Source: Luteimonas sp. FCS-9
Lineage (GTDB): Bacteria > Pseudomonadota > Gammaproteobacteria > Xanthomonadales > Xanthomonadaceae
DNA length: 64,000 nt
Reading direction: 5' to 3'
NCBI RefSeq assembly: GCF_001014645.1
Contig: NZ_LASZ01000003.1
Location: forward strand, 62,001-126,000
Position 1 is the first letter of the stretch, and each line of letters starts with the position of its first letter. The position numbers were made by a program, and so were the translations under genes. Below, piece by piece: positions 8,730-16,235 of this stretch. The notes under the pieces were generated by a model, which was not told the DNA's origin, did no database searches, and saw only the letters and a program-made list of their open reading frames with translations.

Positions 8730-10343
8730 GCCACCGGGACGGGGCAACGCAGACCGGATGCCGCCGGCGCACGCCGGAACCGCGTCGTCGTCCGGCTGTG
8801 GAGCTTCTTCGTGAGACATCGGGTGAGCATCCGGGATCTGGGCATCCTCGCCGGGCTACTGACGGTGCTGGCCTACCTCGCGTTCGAGATCGAGATCATC
8901 GCGACCGAGGACACGATGAGTTCGGCGCAGCGCGGGATCGCGTTGAACGAAAGCCTGCTGCTGGGCACGGTGCTGGTGCTCGGGCTGCTGGTGTTCGCGA
9001 TCCGTCGCTACCGGGAGCTGCGGCGGGAGATCGCGCGCCGGACCGCGGCCGAGCGCCGGGCGCGGGAACTGGCGTACCAGGATCCATTGACCGGGTTGCC
9101 CAACCGGCGCCAGTTCGAGGAAGCGCTGGCCTGCGCGGCGGCCTCGCCGCCGGACGTGGGCAGGGTGCACGCGGTGCTGCTGCTCGACCTCAACGGCTTC
9201 AAGCAGATCAACGACGCGCACGGGCATGCCATCGGCGACGAGGTGCTGATCGTCACCGCGCAGCGGCTGCTGGCCGCGGTGCGCGACCAGGATCTGGTCG
9301 CGCGGCTGGGCGGCGACGAGTTCGTGGTGCTGGCCCGGCACCTGCTCGGTCCACAGGCCGTGACCGGCCTGGCGCTGCGGGTCGTGCAGGCGTTCGAACA
9401 GCCGGTCTCGACCGGCAGCGCGCAGCACCGCGTCGGGGCCGGCATCGGCATCGCGCTGCTGCCCACCGACGCGCACGACGGGCCCGAGGCGCTGCGCCGG
9501 GCCGACGTCGCGCTGTACCGCGCCAAGGCCGGCCGGCGCTCGGCATTCTGCTTCTTCGAAGAGGAGATGGACCGGCTGCTGCGCGAACGCGAACAACTGG
9601 AGCGCGCGCTGCAGCAGGCGATGGCCGAAGGCCGCATCGAGGCGCGGTTCCATCCGGCGATCGACCTGGCGAGCGGGCGCGTGGTCGGCTTCGAGGCGGT
9701 GCCGGCCTGGCGCGACGCGCAGGGCGAGGACGTGCCGCCGGAACGCTTCCTGCCGGTCGCCGAGGACAGCGGCCTGATCCACGCGCTGTCGATGGGCGTG
9801 CTCGAGCAGGCCTGCCGGGCGGCGGCCGGCTGGCCGGCGGACGTGACGCTGTCGATGGACGTGCTGCCGGTCCAGGTCCGCGACCGCGAGCTCGGCCGGC
9901 AGATCCTGGCGGTGCTCGAGCGCGCCGGGCTCGACCCCCGGCGCCTGGAGATCGAGATCGCCGAGAACGTGATCGTGCACAACCTGGACGCGGCAAAGGT
10001 CGCGCTCGCACCGCTGCGCGAGGCCGGGGTCTCGGTGGCGCTCGACAACTTCGGCACCGGCTACTCCAACCTCTACCACATGCGCGAATTCCGCATCGAC
10101 AAGGTCAAGATCGCACGCCGGCTGGTCGAGACGATGGGCCAGGACGAGTCGGAACGGATGGTCCGCGCGCTCGCCGGGCTGGGGCAGGGGTTGGGGGTCG
10201 CGGTCAGCGCCGAGGGGCTCGCCGGTCGCGCCGACGGCGATGCGTTGCGCGAGGCCGGGGTGCAGGAAGCGCAGGGTGCCGATGCACTGGTGACGGTCGC
10301 CGAGGCCGCCCGGCTGGTCGCCGGCGTGCCCGCGGTGCGCTGA
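8727..10343 (+). CDS. Membrane GGDEF-EAL protein with intact cyclase motif and degenerate EAL domain
   Basis: The 538-residue protein has two membrane helices (~38-58 and ~77-92), a short linker, a GGDEF domain and an EAL domain. The active site reads GGDEF at 195-199, and an RxxD inhibitory site (186-189) sits five residues upstream, so diguanylate cyclase activity with product inhibition is plausible. The EAL domain lacks key residues: EAL is E323-A-V, the DDFGTG motif is D440-N-FGTG, and the AEGVE motif is AEGLA. It is therefore probably an inactive phosphodiesterase that may still bind c-di-GMP. The start is the TTG with a strong ribosome binding site. It diverges from the DPP-IV-like gene across ~180 bases and has no obvious partner. 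Confidence 0.85.
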   Translation: MATGTGQRRPDAAGARRNRVVVRLWSFFVRHRVSIRDLGILAGLLTVLAYLAFEIEIIATEDTMSSAQRGIALNESLLLGTVLVLGLLVFAIRRYRELRREIARRTAAERRARELAYQDPLTGLPNRRQFEEALACAAASPPDVGRVHAVLLLDLNGFKQINDAHGHAIGDEVLIVTAQRLLAAVRDQDLVARLGGDEFVVLARHLLGPQAVTGLALRVVQAFEQPVSTGSAQHRVGAGIGIALLPTDAHDGPEALRRADVALYRAKAGRRSAFCFFEEEMDRLLREREQLERALQQAMAEGRIEARFHPAIDLASGRVVGFEAVPAWRDAQGEDVPPERFLPVAEDSGLIHALSMGVLEQACRAAAGWPADVTLSMDVLPVQVRDRELGRQILAVLERAGLDPRRLEIEIAENVIVHNLDAAKVALAPLREAGVSVALDNFGTGYSNLYHMREFRIDKVKIARRLVETMGQDESERMVRALAGLGQGLGVAVSAEGLAGRADGDALREAGVQEAQGADALVTVAEAARLVAGVPAVR

Positions 10344-10467
10344 TCGGTCGCACGCGCACGGCCGCCGCCGGCCGGCAAAGCGATGGCCGACTCTCTAGAA
10401 TGGGCAGGTCCATGTCTCCCGGTGGTCCGGGCCGTGGACATCAAGGCACAACGGTCGCAGGGGCACC

Positions 10468-10481
10468 TTGATCGAGATCAA
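10468..10481 (+). promoter_or_regulatory. Fnr/Anr box upstream of ccoN
   Basis: TTGATCGAGATCAA matches the Fnr/Anr consensus TTGAT-N4-ATCAA exactly. Its centre (10474.5) lies ~41.5 bases upstream of a start point that would follow the -10-like TAACAT at 10505-10510. That is the classic class II activator position. It predicts induction of the cco operon at low oxygen. Confidence 0.85.
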
Positions 10482-10504
10482 GGTGGAGCGACATCACGGG
10501 CGCC

Positions 10505-10510
10505 TAACAT
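10505..10510 (+). promoter_or_regulatory. Predicted -10 element of the cco promoter
   Basis: TAACAT lies 24 bases after the end of the Fnr box, as expected for a class II Fnr-dependent promoter lacking a good -35. The start point would be near 10516, only ~20 bases upstream of the ccoN ATG. This is a pattern prediction without other support. Confidence 0.5.
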
Positions 10511-10536
10511 TCCTCATCCAAGAAAGGGGGCGGCAC

Positions 10537-12015
10537 ATGCACGCCATAACTGAAACCTATAACGACAAGGTGGTCCGCCAGTTCGCGGTGATGACCGTGG
10601 TCTGGGGCATCGTGGGCATGCTGGTGGGCGTGATCATCGCCGCCCAGCTGTACGCGCCCGCGCTGAACTTCGATATTCCGTGGCTCAGCTACGGTCGCCT
10701 GCGCCCGCTGCACACCAACGCGGTGATCTTCGCGTTCGGCGGCTGCGCGCTGTTCGCGACCAGCCTGCACGTCGTGCAGCGCACCTGCCACGTCCGGCTG
10801 TTGTCCGACAAGCTGGCCGCCTTCGTGTTCTGGGGATGGCAGGCGATCATCGTCGCCGCGGCGATCAGCCTCCCGCTGGGCTGGACCCAGGGCAAGGAGT
10901 ACGCCGAGCTCGAATGGCCGATCGACATCCTGATCACGGTGGTCTGGGTGGCGTACGCGGTGCTGTACCTGGGCACGATCGCCAAGCGCCGGGTCAAGCA
11001 CATCTACGTGGCCAACTGGTTCTTCGCCGCCTTCATCATCGCGGTGGCGCTGCTGCACATCGTCAACAACATCTCGATCCCGGTCGGTCCGCTGAAGTCC
11101 TATCCGGTCTACAGCGGCGCGGTCGACGCGATGGTGCAGTGGTGGTACGGCCACAACGCGGTCGGATTCTTCCTGACCGCCGGCTTCCTGGGCATGATGT
11201 ACTACTACGTGCCCAAGCAGGCCGGCCGGCCGATCTACTCCTACCGCCTGTCGATCGTGCACTTCTGGGCGCTGATCGCGGTCTACATGTGGGCCGGCCC
11301 GCACCACCTGCAGTACACCGCGCTGCCCGACTGGGCGCAGTCGCTGGGCATGGTGTTCTCGCTGATCCTGCTGGCGCCCAGCTGGGGCGGCGCGATCAAC
11401 GGCGTGATGACCCTCTCGGGCGTGTGGCACAAGTTGCGCACCGACCCGATCCTCAAGTTCCTGATCGTCGCGATCTCGTTCTACATGATCGCCACGTTCG
11501 AGGGACCGATGATGTCGATCAAGACGGTCAACTCGCTGTCGCACTACACCGACTGGACCGTCGGCCACGTCCACGCCGGCGCGCTGGGCTGGGTGGCGAT
11601 GATCTCGATCGGCTCGATCTACTCGCTGATGCCGCGCCTGCTCGGCCTCAAGGAGATGTACTCCACCAAGTGGATCGACCTGCATTTCTGGCTGCACACC
11701 CTGGGCGTGGTGCTCTACATCGCCTCGATGTGGATCGCCGGCGTGATGCAGGGTCTGATGTGGCGCGCCACCAACGAGGACGGCACGCTGACCTACAGCT
11801 TCGTCGAGGGCCTCAGCGCGACCTACCCGTACTACCTGGTGCGCCTGCTGGGCGGCATCGTGGTCCTGTCGGGCATGTTCCTGATGGCGTTCAACTTCTG
11901 GAAGACGTACCGCCAGAGCCAGGCCGTCGCGGCCGACCAGCCGGTGCTGCCGCCCGATTCCTCCCACAACCCCGCCCCGGTGGCCGCCCAGGTCGTCGCA
12001 GGAGGCCAGGCATGA
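10537..12015 (+). CDS. ccoN: cbb3-type cytochrome c oxidase subunit I (CcoN)
   Basis: The 492-residue protein is the catalytic subunit of the high-affinity cbb3 oxidase in the inner membrane, reducing O2 to water with proton pumping. It has about twelve membrane helices. Heme and copper ligands are visible: H in [17 protein letters not shown] (CuB), GPHHLQYT (two CuB histidines) and HVHAGALGW (heme b3 and b). The tyrosine in [11 protein letters not shown] is the family's cross-linked residue. The ATG at 10537 is preceded by AAAGGGGG; an upstream in-frame ATT at 10468 lies in the Fnr box and was rejected. It starts the ccoNOQP operon and overlaps ccoO by ATGA. Confidence 0.97.
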   Translation: MHAITETYNDKVVRQFAVMTVVWGIVGMLVGVIIAAQLYAPALNFDIPWLSYGRLRPLHTNAVIFAFGGCALFATSLHVVQRTCHVRLLSDKLAAFVFWGWQAIIVAAAISLPLGWTQGKEYAELEWPIDILITVVWVAYAVLYLGTIAKRRVKHIYVANWFFAAFIIAVALLHIVNNISIPVGPLKSYPVYSGAVDAMVQWWYGHNAVGFFLTAGFLGMMYYYVPKQAGRPIYSYRLSIVHFWALIAVYMWAGPHHLQYTALPDWAQSLGMVFSLILLAPSWGGAINGVMTLSGVWHKLRTDPILKFLIVAISFYMIATFEGPMMSIKTVNSLSHYTDWTVGHVHAGALGWVAMISIGSIYSLMPRLLGLKEMYSTKWIDLHFWLHTLGVVLYIASMWIAGVMQGLMWRATNEDGTLTYSFVEGLSATYPYYLVRLLGGIVVLSGMFLMAFNFWKTYRQSQAVAADQPVLPPDSSHNPAPVAAQVVAGGQA

Positions 12016-12647
12016 GCGGCGAGAACAAGAACGCGCACGAGAAGGTCGAGAAGAACGTCGGCCTGATGGCGGCGCTGATCGCGGTGGTGGTCTCGTTCGG
12101 CGGTCTGGCCGAGATCGTGCCGCTGATGTACCAGGCCGAGGCGATCGAGCCGCTGCCCGGCGTGGAACCGTACCCGGCGCTGGAGCTGGCCGGGCGCGAC
12201 GTGTACGTCCGCGAGGGCTGCTACAACTGCCATTCGCAGATGGTGCGCACGCTGCGCTTCGAGTCCGAGCGCTACGGCCACTACTCGCTGGCCGGCGAGT
12301 CGGTCTACGACCGGCCGTTCCAGTGGGGCAGCAAGCGCACCGGGCCGGACCTGGCCCGCGTCGGCGGCCGCTACTCCGACGACTGGCACCGCGTGCACCT
12401 GCACAACCCGCGCGACGTGGTGCCCGAGTCGAACATGCCGGCCTATCCGTGGCTGGCGAAGAACCAGGTCGACGGCGAGCAGGTCGGTCGCCGCATGCGC
12501 GCGCTGCAGCGCCTGGGCGATCCCTACTCGGACGAGCAGGTGGCCCAGGCCGCCGAGGACGTGTCCGGCAAGACCGAGCTCGACGCCGTGGTCGCCTACC
12601 TGCAGGGCCTCGGCCGGCACGCACCCAAGGGAGGGGACACCCCATGA
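12012..12647 (+). CDS. ccoO: cbb3-type cytochrome c oxidase subunit II (CcoO, monoheme)
   Basis: The 211-residue protein has one N-terminal membrane anchor ([19 protein letters not shown]) and one covalent heme c site, CYNCH, in the periplasmic domain. The distal methionine is likely in [11 protein letters not shown]. It passes electrons from CcoP or cytochrome c to CcoN. Start and stop codons overlap with ccoN (ATGA at 12012) and with ccoQ (ATGA at 12644), so translation of the operon is coupled. Length is typical of the family. Confidence 0.97.
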   Translation: MSGENKNAHEKVEKNVGLMAALIAVVVSFGGLAEIVPLMYQAEAIEPLPGVEPYPALELAGRDVYVREGCYNCHSQMVRTLRFESERYGHYSLAGESVYDRPFQWGSKRTGPDLARVGGRYSDDWHRVHLHNPRDVVPESNMPAYPWLAKNQVDGEQVGRRMRALQRLGDPYSDEQVAQAAEDVSGKTELDAVVAYLQGLGRHAPKGGDTP

Positions 12648-12784
12648 TCTCCGGCATCGTCACCGCGATCCTGCTGGTGTGCTTCATCGGCGGCTGGATC
12701 TGGGCGTGGAGCCCGAAGCGCAAGAACGAATTCGAGGCAGCCGCGCAGCTGCCGCTGGACGATGACGAGGAGCAGGGGTCATGA
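12644..12784 (+). CDS. ccoQ: cbb3-type oxidase small subunit CcoQ/FixQ
   Basis: This 46-residue protein has a single membrane helix ([18 protein letters not shown]) followed by [16 protein letters not shown] and an acidic tail, the standard CcoQ layout. It stabilises the association of CcoP with the oxidase core. It overlaps both ccoO and ccoP by four bases. Confidence 0.93.
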   Translation: MISGIVTAILLVCFIGGWIWAWSPKRKNEFEAAAQLPLDDDEEQGS

Positions 12785-13722
12785 GCAACGCTTGGTCGTG
12801 GTATGTCATCGCCATCGTGGCGTTGAACATCGTCGGCTGCGTCTGGTTGCTGGTCTGGACGTCGCGGCGCCGCCCCGGCGACCCGAAGCCCGAGGACACC
12901 AGCCACGTCTGGGACGGCGACATCACCGAGTACAACAAGCCGCTGCCCAAGTGGTGGATCAACCTGTTCTACCTGACGATCGTCTTCGCGATCGGCTACC
13001 TGATCTGGTACCCGGGCCTGGGCAACTTCGCCGGCACCAGCGGCTGGTCGTCGGCGGGCGAGCACGACGCCGAGAAGGCCGAGCGCGACGCCCAGCTCGA
13101 GGAGACCTTCGGCGTGTTCGCCGGCAAGCCGCTCGAACAGCTGGCCGGCGACCCGCGCGCGATGCAACTGGGCCGCTCGATCTTCGCCAACACCTGCGCG
13201 GCCTGCCACGGCTCGACGGCGCAGGGCGCGCCGGGCTATCCCAACCTGACCGACGACGTCTGGAACTGGGGCGGCGAGCCGGAGCGGATCCTGGAGACGG
13301 TGCTCGACGGTCGCCAGGGCATCATGCCGCCACTGGGCTCGGTGCTGGCCGGCATCGGCGGCGACGTCGCGGTGACCCAGACCGCCGCCTACGTGCGTGC
13401 GCTGCGGTCGTCGGACCTGGAGGAGACGCTGAGCACGGACTACATGGCCGCGCGCGGCGAGCAGCACTTCCAGGGACTGTGCGTGGCCTGCCACGGCGTC
13501 GACGGCAAGGGCAACCAGGCCCTGGGCGCGCCGAACCTGACCGTGCGCAACACGCTCTATCCGAACACGCTCGAGAGCATCCGCCAGACCATCAACGAGG
13601 GGCGTCACGGCACGATGCCGGCGCACCGCGAACTGCTCGGCGAGACCCGCTCGCGCCTGGTTGCGGCCTACGTCTGGTCGTTGTCCAATAGGCCGGCAGC
13701 GGACAACACGGCACAGCAATGA
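12781..13722 (+). CDS. ccoP: cbb3-type cytochrome c oxidase subunit III (CcoP, diheme)
   Basis: The 313-residue protein has an N-terminal membrane helix (residues ~4-24), a conserved HVWDGDITEYNKPLPKWW segment, a second helix (LFYLTIVFAIGYLIWY) and two heme c sites, CAACH and CVACH. It is the electron entry subunit of the cbb3 oxidase. Length and motif order match the family. Start overlaps ccoQ and stop overlaps the next small gene (ATGA at 13719). Confidence 0.96.
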   Translation: MSNAWSWYVIAIVALNIVGCVWLLVWTSRRRPGDPKPEDTSHVWDGDITEYNKPLPKWWINLFYLTIVFAIGYLIWYPGLGNFAGTSGWSSAGEHDAEKAERDAQLEETFGVFAGKPLEQLAGDPRAMQLGRSIFANTCAACHGSTAQGAPGYPNLTDDVWNWGGEPERILETVLDGRQGIMPPLGSVLAGIGGDVAVTQTAAYVRALRSSDLEETLSTDYMAARGEQHFQGLCVACHGVDGKGNQALGAPNLTVRNTLYPNTLESIRQTINEGRHGTMPAHRELLGETRSRLVAAYVWSLSNRPAADNTAQQ

Positions 13723-14015
13723 CCGACTTCACGGAACCGCGCTTCGACCACCCGCCACGTCCGATGGCGCAGCGGGTGGGCGCGATTCTGTGGCCGAGCT
13801 TCTTCTCGGCGGGCGTGTGCACGATGGTGTTCTTCGGCTTCGTCGATCCGCTCGCGCTGCGCGACATGACGTTCCCCGACCTGCCGCTGTCGCGCGAGCT
13901 GGGCTACACGCTGGGGTTCTTCATGTTCTGGCTGGCGACCGCGGCCTCCAGCCTGTTCACCTGGATCCTGCTGCGGCCGGCCAGCCGCTTCAACCGCCCG
14001 CTGTCGCCCGACTGA
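13719..14015 (+). CDS. Small two-helix membrane protein in the cco operon, function unknown
   Basis: This 98-residue protein overlaps ccoP by four bases and so is almost certainly translated with the oxidase. It has two hydrophobic segments (~residues 21-42 and ~65-87) separated by a loop with ALRDMTFPDLPL, and a short cytoplasmic C-terminus. There is no cysteine pair or histidine cluster that would suggest metal binding beyond single residues. I do not recognise a named family. Position suggests an accessory subunit or assembly factor of cbb3 oxidase. It is followed by ~170 non-coding bases before ccoG. Confidence 0.8.
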   Translation: MTDFTEPRFDHPPRPMAQRVGAILWPSFFSAGVCTMVFFGFVDPLALRDMTFPDLPLSRELGYTLGFFMFWLATAASSLFTWILLRPASRFNRPLSPD

Positions 14016-14186
14016 GCCGGGCGCGCGCCGCGCTGCGACATCGGGTCGCATCCCGGCACCCGGGCAGGGGCGGACAATACACGCAGTGGTCAGCGCGCCA
14101 GCCGGTCGCCCCCAACCGGTCAGCCAGATGAATCGCATCCAGCCCATGTGCCCGCAGTCTTCCCCCGCGCTCTCCGGAGCGGCCCG

Positions 14187-15731
14187 ATGAAGGGTTCGAT
14201 CCCGCTCGAGGTCGTCGACGATGGCGGCTCGCTGTACGTCAGCGAGCGCAAGGTCTATCCGCGCGACGTCTCCGGCCGGCTCAACCGGCTGCGCGTGGCC
14301 GCAGTGTTCTGGCTGCTGGGCATGTTCTACGTGTTCCCGTGGCTGCGCTGGGACGGCCGCCAGGCGGTGCTGTTCGACCTGCCGGCGCGCAAGTTCCACG
14401 TCTTCGGCCTGACCTTCTGGCCGCAGGACTTCCTGTTCCTGGCGCTGCTGCTGATCATCGCGGCGATGGCGCTGTTCTTCTTCACCGCGCTCGCCGGGCG
14501 CCTGTTCTGCGGCTACGCGTGTCCGCAGACGGTGTGGACCGAGGTGTTCCTGTGGATGGAGCGCTGGACCGAGGGCGACCGCTCGAAGCGCATGAAGCTC
14601 GACGCCGGTCCATGGACCGGCGAGAAGCTGCTGCGCAAGGGCGGCAAGCACCTGATCTGGGCGGTGTTCGCGTTGTGGACCGGCTTCACGTTCGTCGGCT
14701 TCTTCACCCCGATCACCGACCTGGCGGCGCGCGCGGCGACGCTGTCGTGGGGCGGCTGGGAAACGTTCTGGGTGCTGTTCTACGCGCTCGCCACCTGGGG
14801 CAACGCCGGCTTCCTGCGCGAGCAGGTCTGCAAGTACATGTGTCCCTACGCGCGCTTCCAGAGCGCGATGTTCGACCGCAACACGCTGATCATCGCCTAC
14901 GACCCGATGCGCGGCGAACCGCGCGGCCCGCGCAAGCGCGGCCTGGGCAGCGTGCTCGAGCGCGGCCGCGGGCTGCTCGACAAGCTGGTCGCCTACGACT
15001 ACGTGTTCCGCGCCGGCCGCCACCCGTCGGCGGCGAGCCAGAACGCGCAGGCGCGCGGCACGATCACCTGGGACGGCGACCTGGGTGCGGTGGAGCCGCT
15101 GCCCAAGTTCGCGCCCGACGCACTGGGCGACTGCATCGACTGCACGATCTGCGTGCAGGTCTGCCCGACCGGCATCGACATCCGCAACGGCCTGCAGTAC
15201 GAGTGCATCGCCTGCGGCGCCTGCATCGACGCCTGCGACGGCGTCATGGACAAGATGGGCTATCCGCGCGGGCTGATCCGCTACGCCACCCAGAACGCGA
15301 TCGACGGCAAGGACACGAAGGTGCTGCGGCCGCGGATCTTCGTCTACGGCGCGCTGCTGCTGGCGCTGTGCGCGGCCTGGGCGGTCGGCGTGGGCACGCG
15401 CAGCGACCTAATCGTCGAGGTGCTGCGCGACCGCAACGCGCTCTACCGCGAGGCCGACGACGGCAGCACCGAAAACGCCTACACGCTCAAGCTGGTGAAC
15501 AAGACCGACGCGGCGCGCGAGTTCAGCATCGTCGTCGAGTCGGCAACGCCGGGCATCGAACTGCGCGACAATGCCGATGCCGTGCCGGCGCGGGCGGAGG
15601 AAGTGGTCTCGTTCCCGCTGGTGCTCGTCGCGCCAGAGGGCGTGCGCGGCCGCCACGAGGTGCGGTTCGTCGTCGAGAGCGGCGACGGCACGCGCCAGAC
15701 AGTCGACAGCAGTTTCTTCGGACCGATGTGA
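14187..15731 (+). CDS. ccoG: Cytochrome c oxidase accessory protein CcoG (4Fe-4S, cupric reductase)
   Basis: The 514-residue protein has N-terminal membrane helices, then ferredoxin-like clusters: CGYACPQ, CKYMCPY, and CIDCTICVQVCP with CIACGACIDACD. A further helix (~residue 390) and a C-terminal Ig-like domain follow. CcoG reduces Cu(II) to Cu(I) for cbb3 assembly. The ATG at 14187 follows GGAG (14176-14179) by seven bases; a GTG at 14148 is possible but adds nothing conserved. Its stop overlaps the ccoH start by one base (TGATG). Confidence 0.94.
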   Translation: MKGSIPLEVVDDGGSLYVSERKVYPRDVSGRLNRLRVAAVFWLLGMFYVFPWLRWDGRQAVLFDLPARKFHVFGLTFWPQDFLFLALLLIIAAMALFFFTALAGRLFCGYACPQTVWTEVFLWMERWTEGDRSKRMKLDAGPWTGEKLLRKGGKHLIWAVFALWTGFTFVGFFTPITDLAARAATLSWGGWETFWVLFYALATWGNAGFLREQVCKYMCPYARFQSAMFDRNTLIIAYDPMRGEPRGPRKRGLGSVLERGRGLLDKLVAYDYVFRAGRHPSAASQNAQARGTITWDGDLGAVEPLPKFAPDALGDCIDCTICVQVCPTGIDIRNGLQYECIACGACIDACDGVMDKMGYPRGLIRYATQNAIDGKDTKVLRPRIFVYGALLLALCAAWAVGVGTRSDLIVEVLRDRNALYREADDGSTENAYTLKLVNKTDAAREFSIVVESATPGIELRDNADAVPARAEEVVSFPLVLVAPEGVRGRHEVRFVVESGDGTRQTVDSSFFGPM

Positions 15732-16228
15732 TGAAAGACGACAAGCGCCCGCTGTGGCGGATCCCGGTGATGTGGCTGGTCATCGGCCTGCCGCTGGCCT
15801 CCATCGTCGCCGGCGTCGGGCTGGTGGTGATCGCGACCCGCTCGGGCGGCGCCGACGTGGTGACCGACGACGTGCGCCGCGTCTCGCAGATCCAGACCGC
15901 GGACCTGGGACCCGATGCGCGGGCGCGGCAGATGGCGCTGAGCGCGATCGTGCGGATCGATGAATCCGTCGTCGAGGTCATCCCCGCGACCGGCACCTTC
16001 CCGCGCAACGCCGCGCTGCAGCTCGTGCTCCAGCATCCGACCCAGTCCCGCGACGACCTGCAGCTGGAACTGGCGCCGACCGAGACGGGGTGGCGTTCGT
16101 CCACGCGGATCGACGACGGCCACGACTGGATCCTGCAGCTGGCCCCCGCCGACGGCGCGTGGCGCCTGCACGGACGCCTGCCCAGGCAGCAGCACGCCGC
16201 CCGCCTGGCGCCGTCGCTGCAACCCTAG
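15731..16228 (+). CDS. ccoH: FixH/CcoH family cbb3 oxidase assembly protein
   Basis: The 165-residue protein has a single N-terminal membrane helix (VMWLVIGLPLASIVAGVGLVV) and a periplasmic domain, as in FixH. The family is needed for stable cbb3 assembly. Sequence conservation in FixH is low, so the call rests on size, topology and its place between ccoG and ccoI. It is translationally coupled to ccoG and ends eight bases before ccoI. Confidence 0.85.
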   Translation: MKDDKRPLWRIPVMWLVIGLPLASIVAGVGLVVIATRSGGADVVTDDVRRVSQIQTADLGPDARARQMALSAIVRIDESVVEVIPATGTFPRNAALQLVLQHPTQSRDDLQLELAPTETGWRSSTRIDDGHDWILQLAPADGAWRLHGRLPRQQHAARLAPSLQP

Positions 16229-16235
16229 TCGTGCG

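Noticed and set aside
10504-13719. 1071-residue open frame on the minus strand across ccoNOQP
   Set aside because: It is the antisense shadow of strongly conserved cco genes in G+C-rich DNA; its translation is His/Arg/Asp-rich and has no domain signature.
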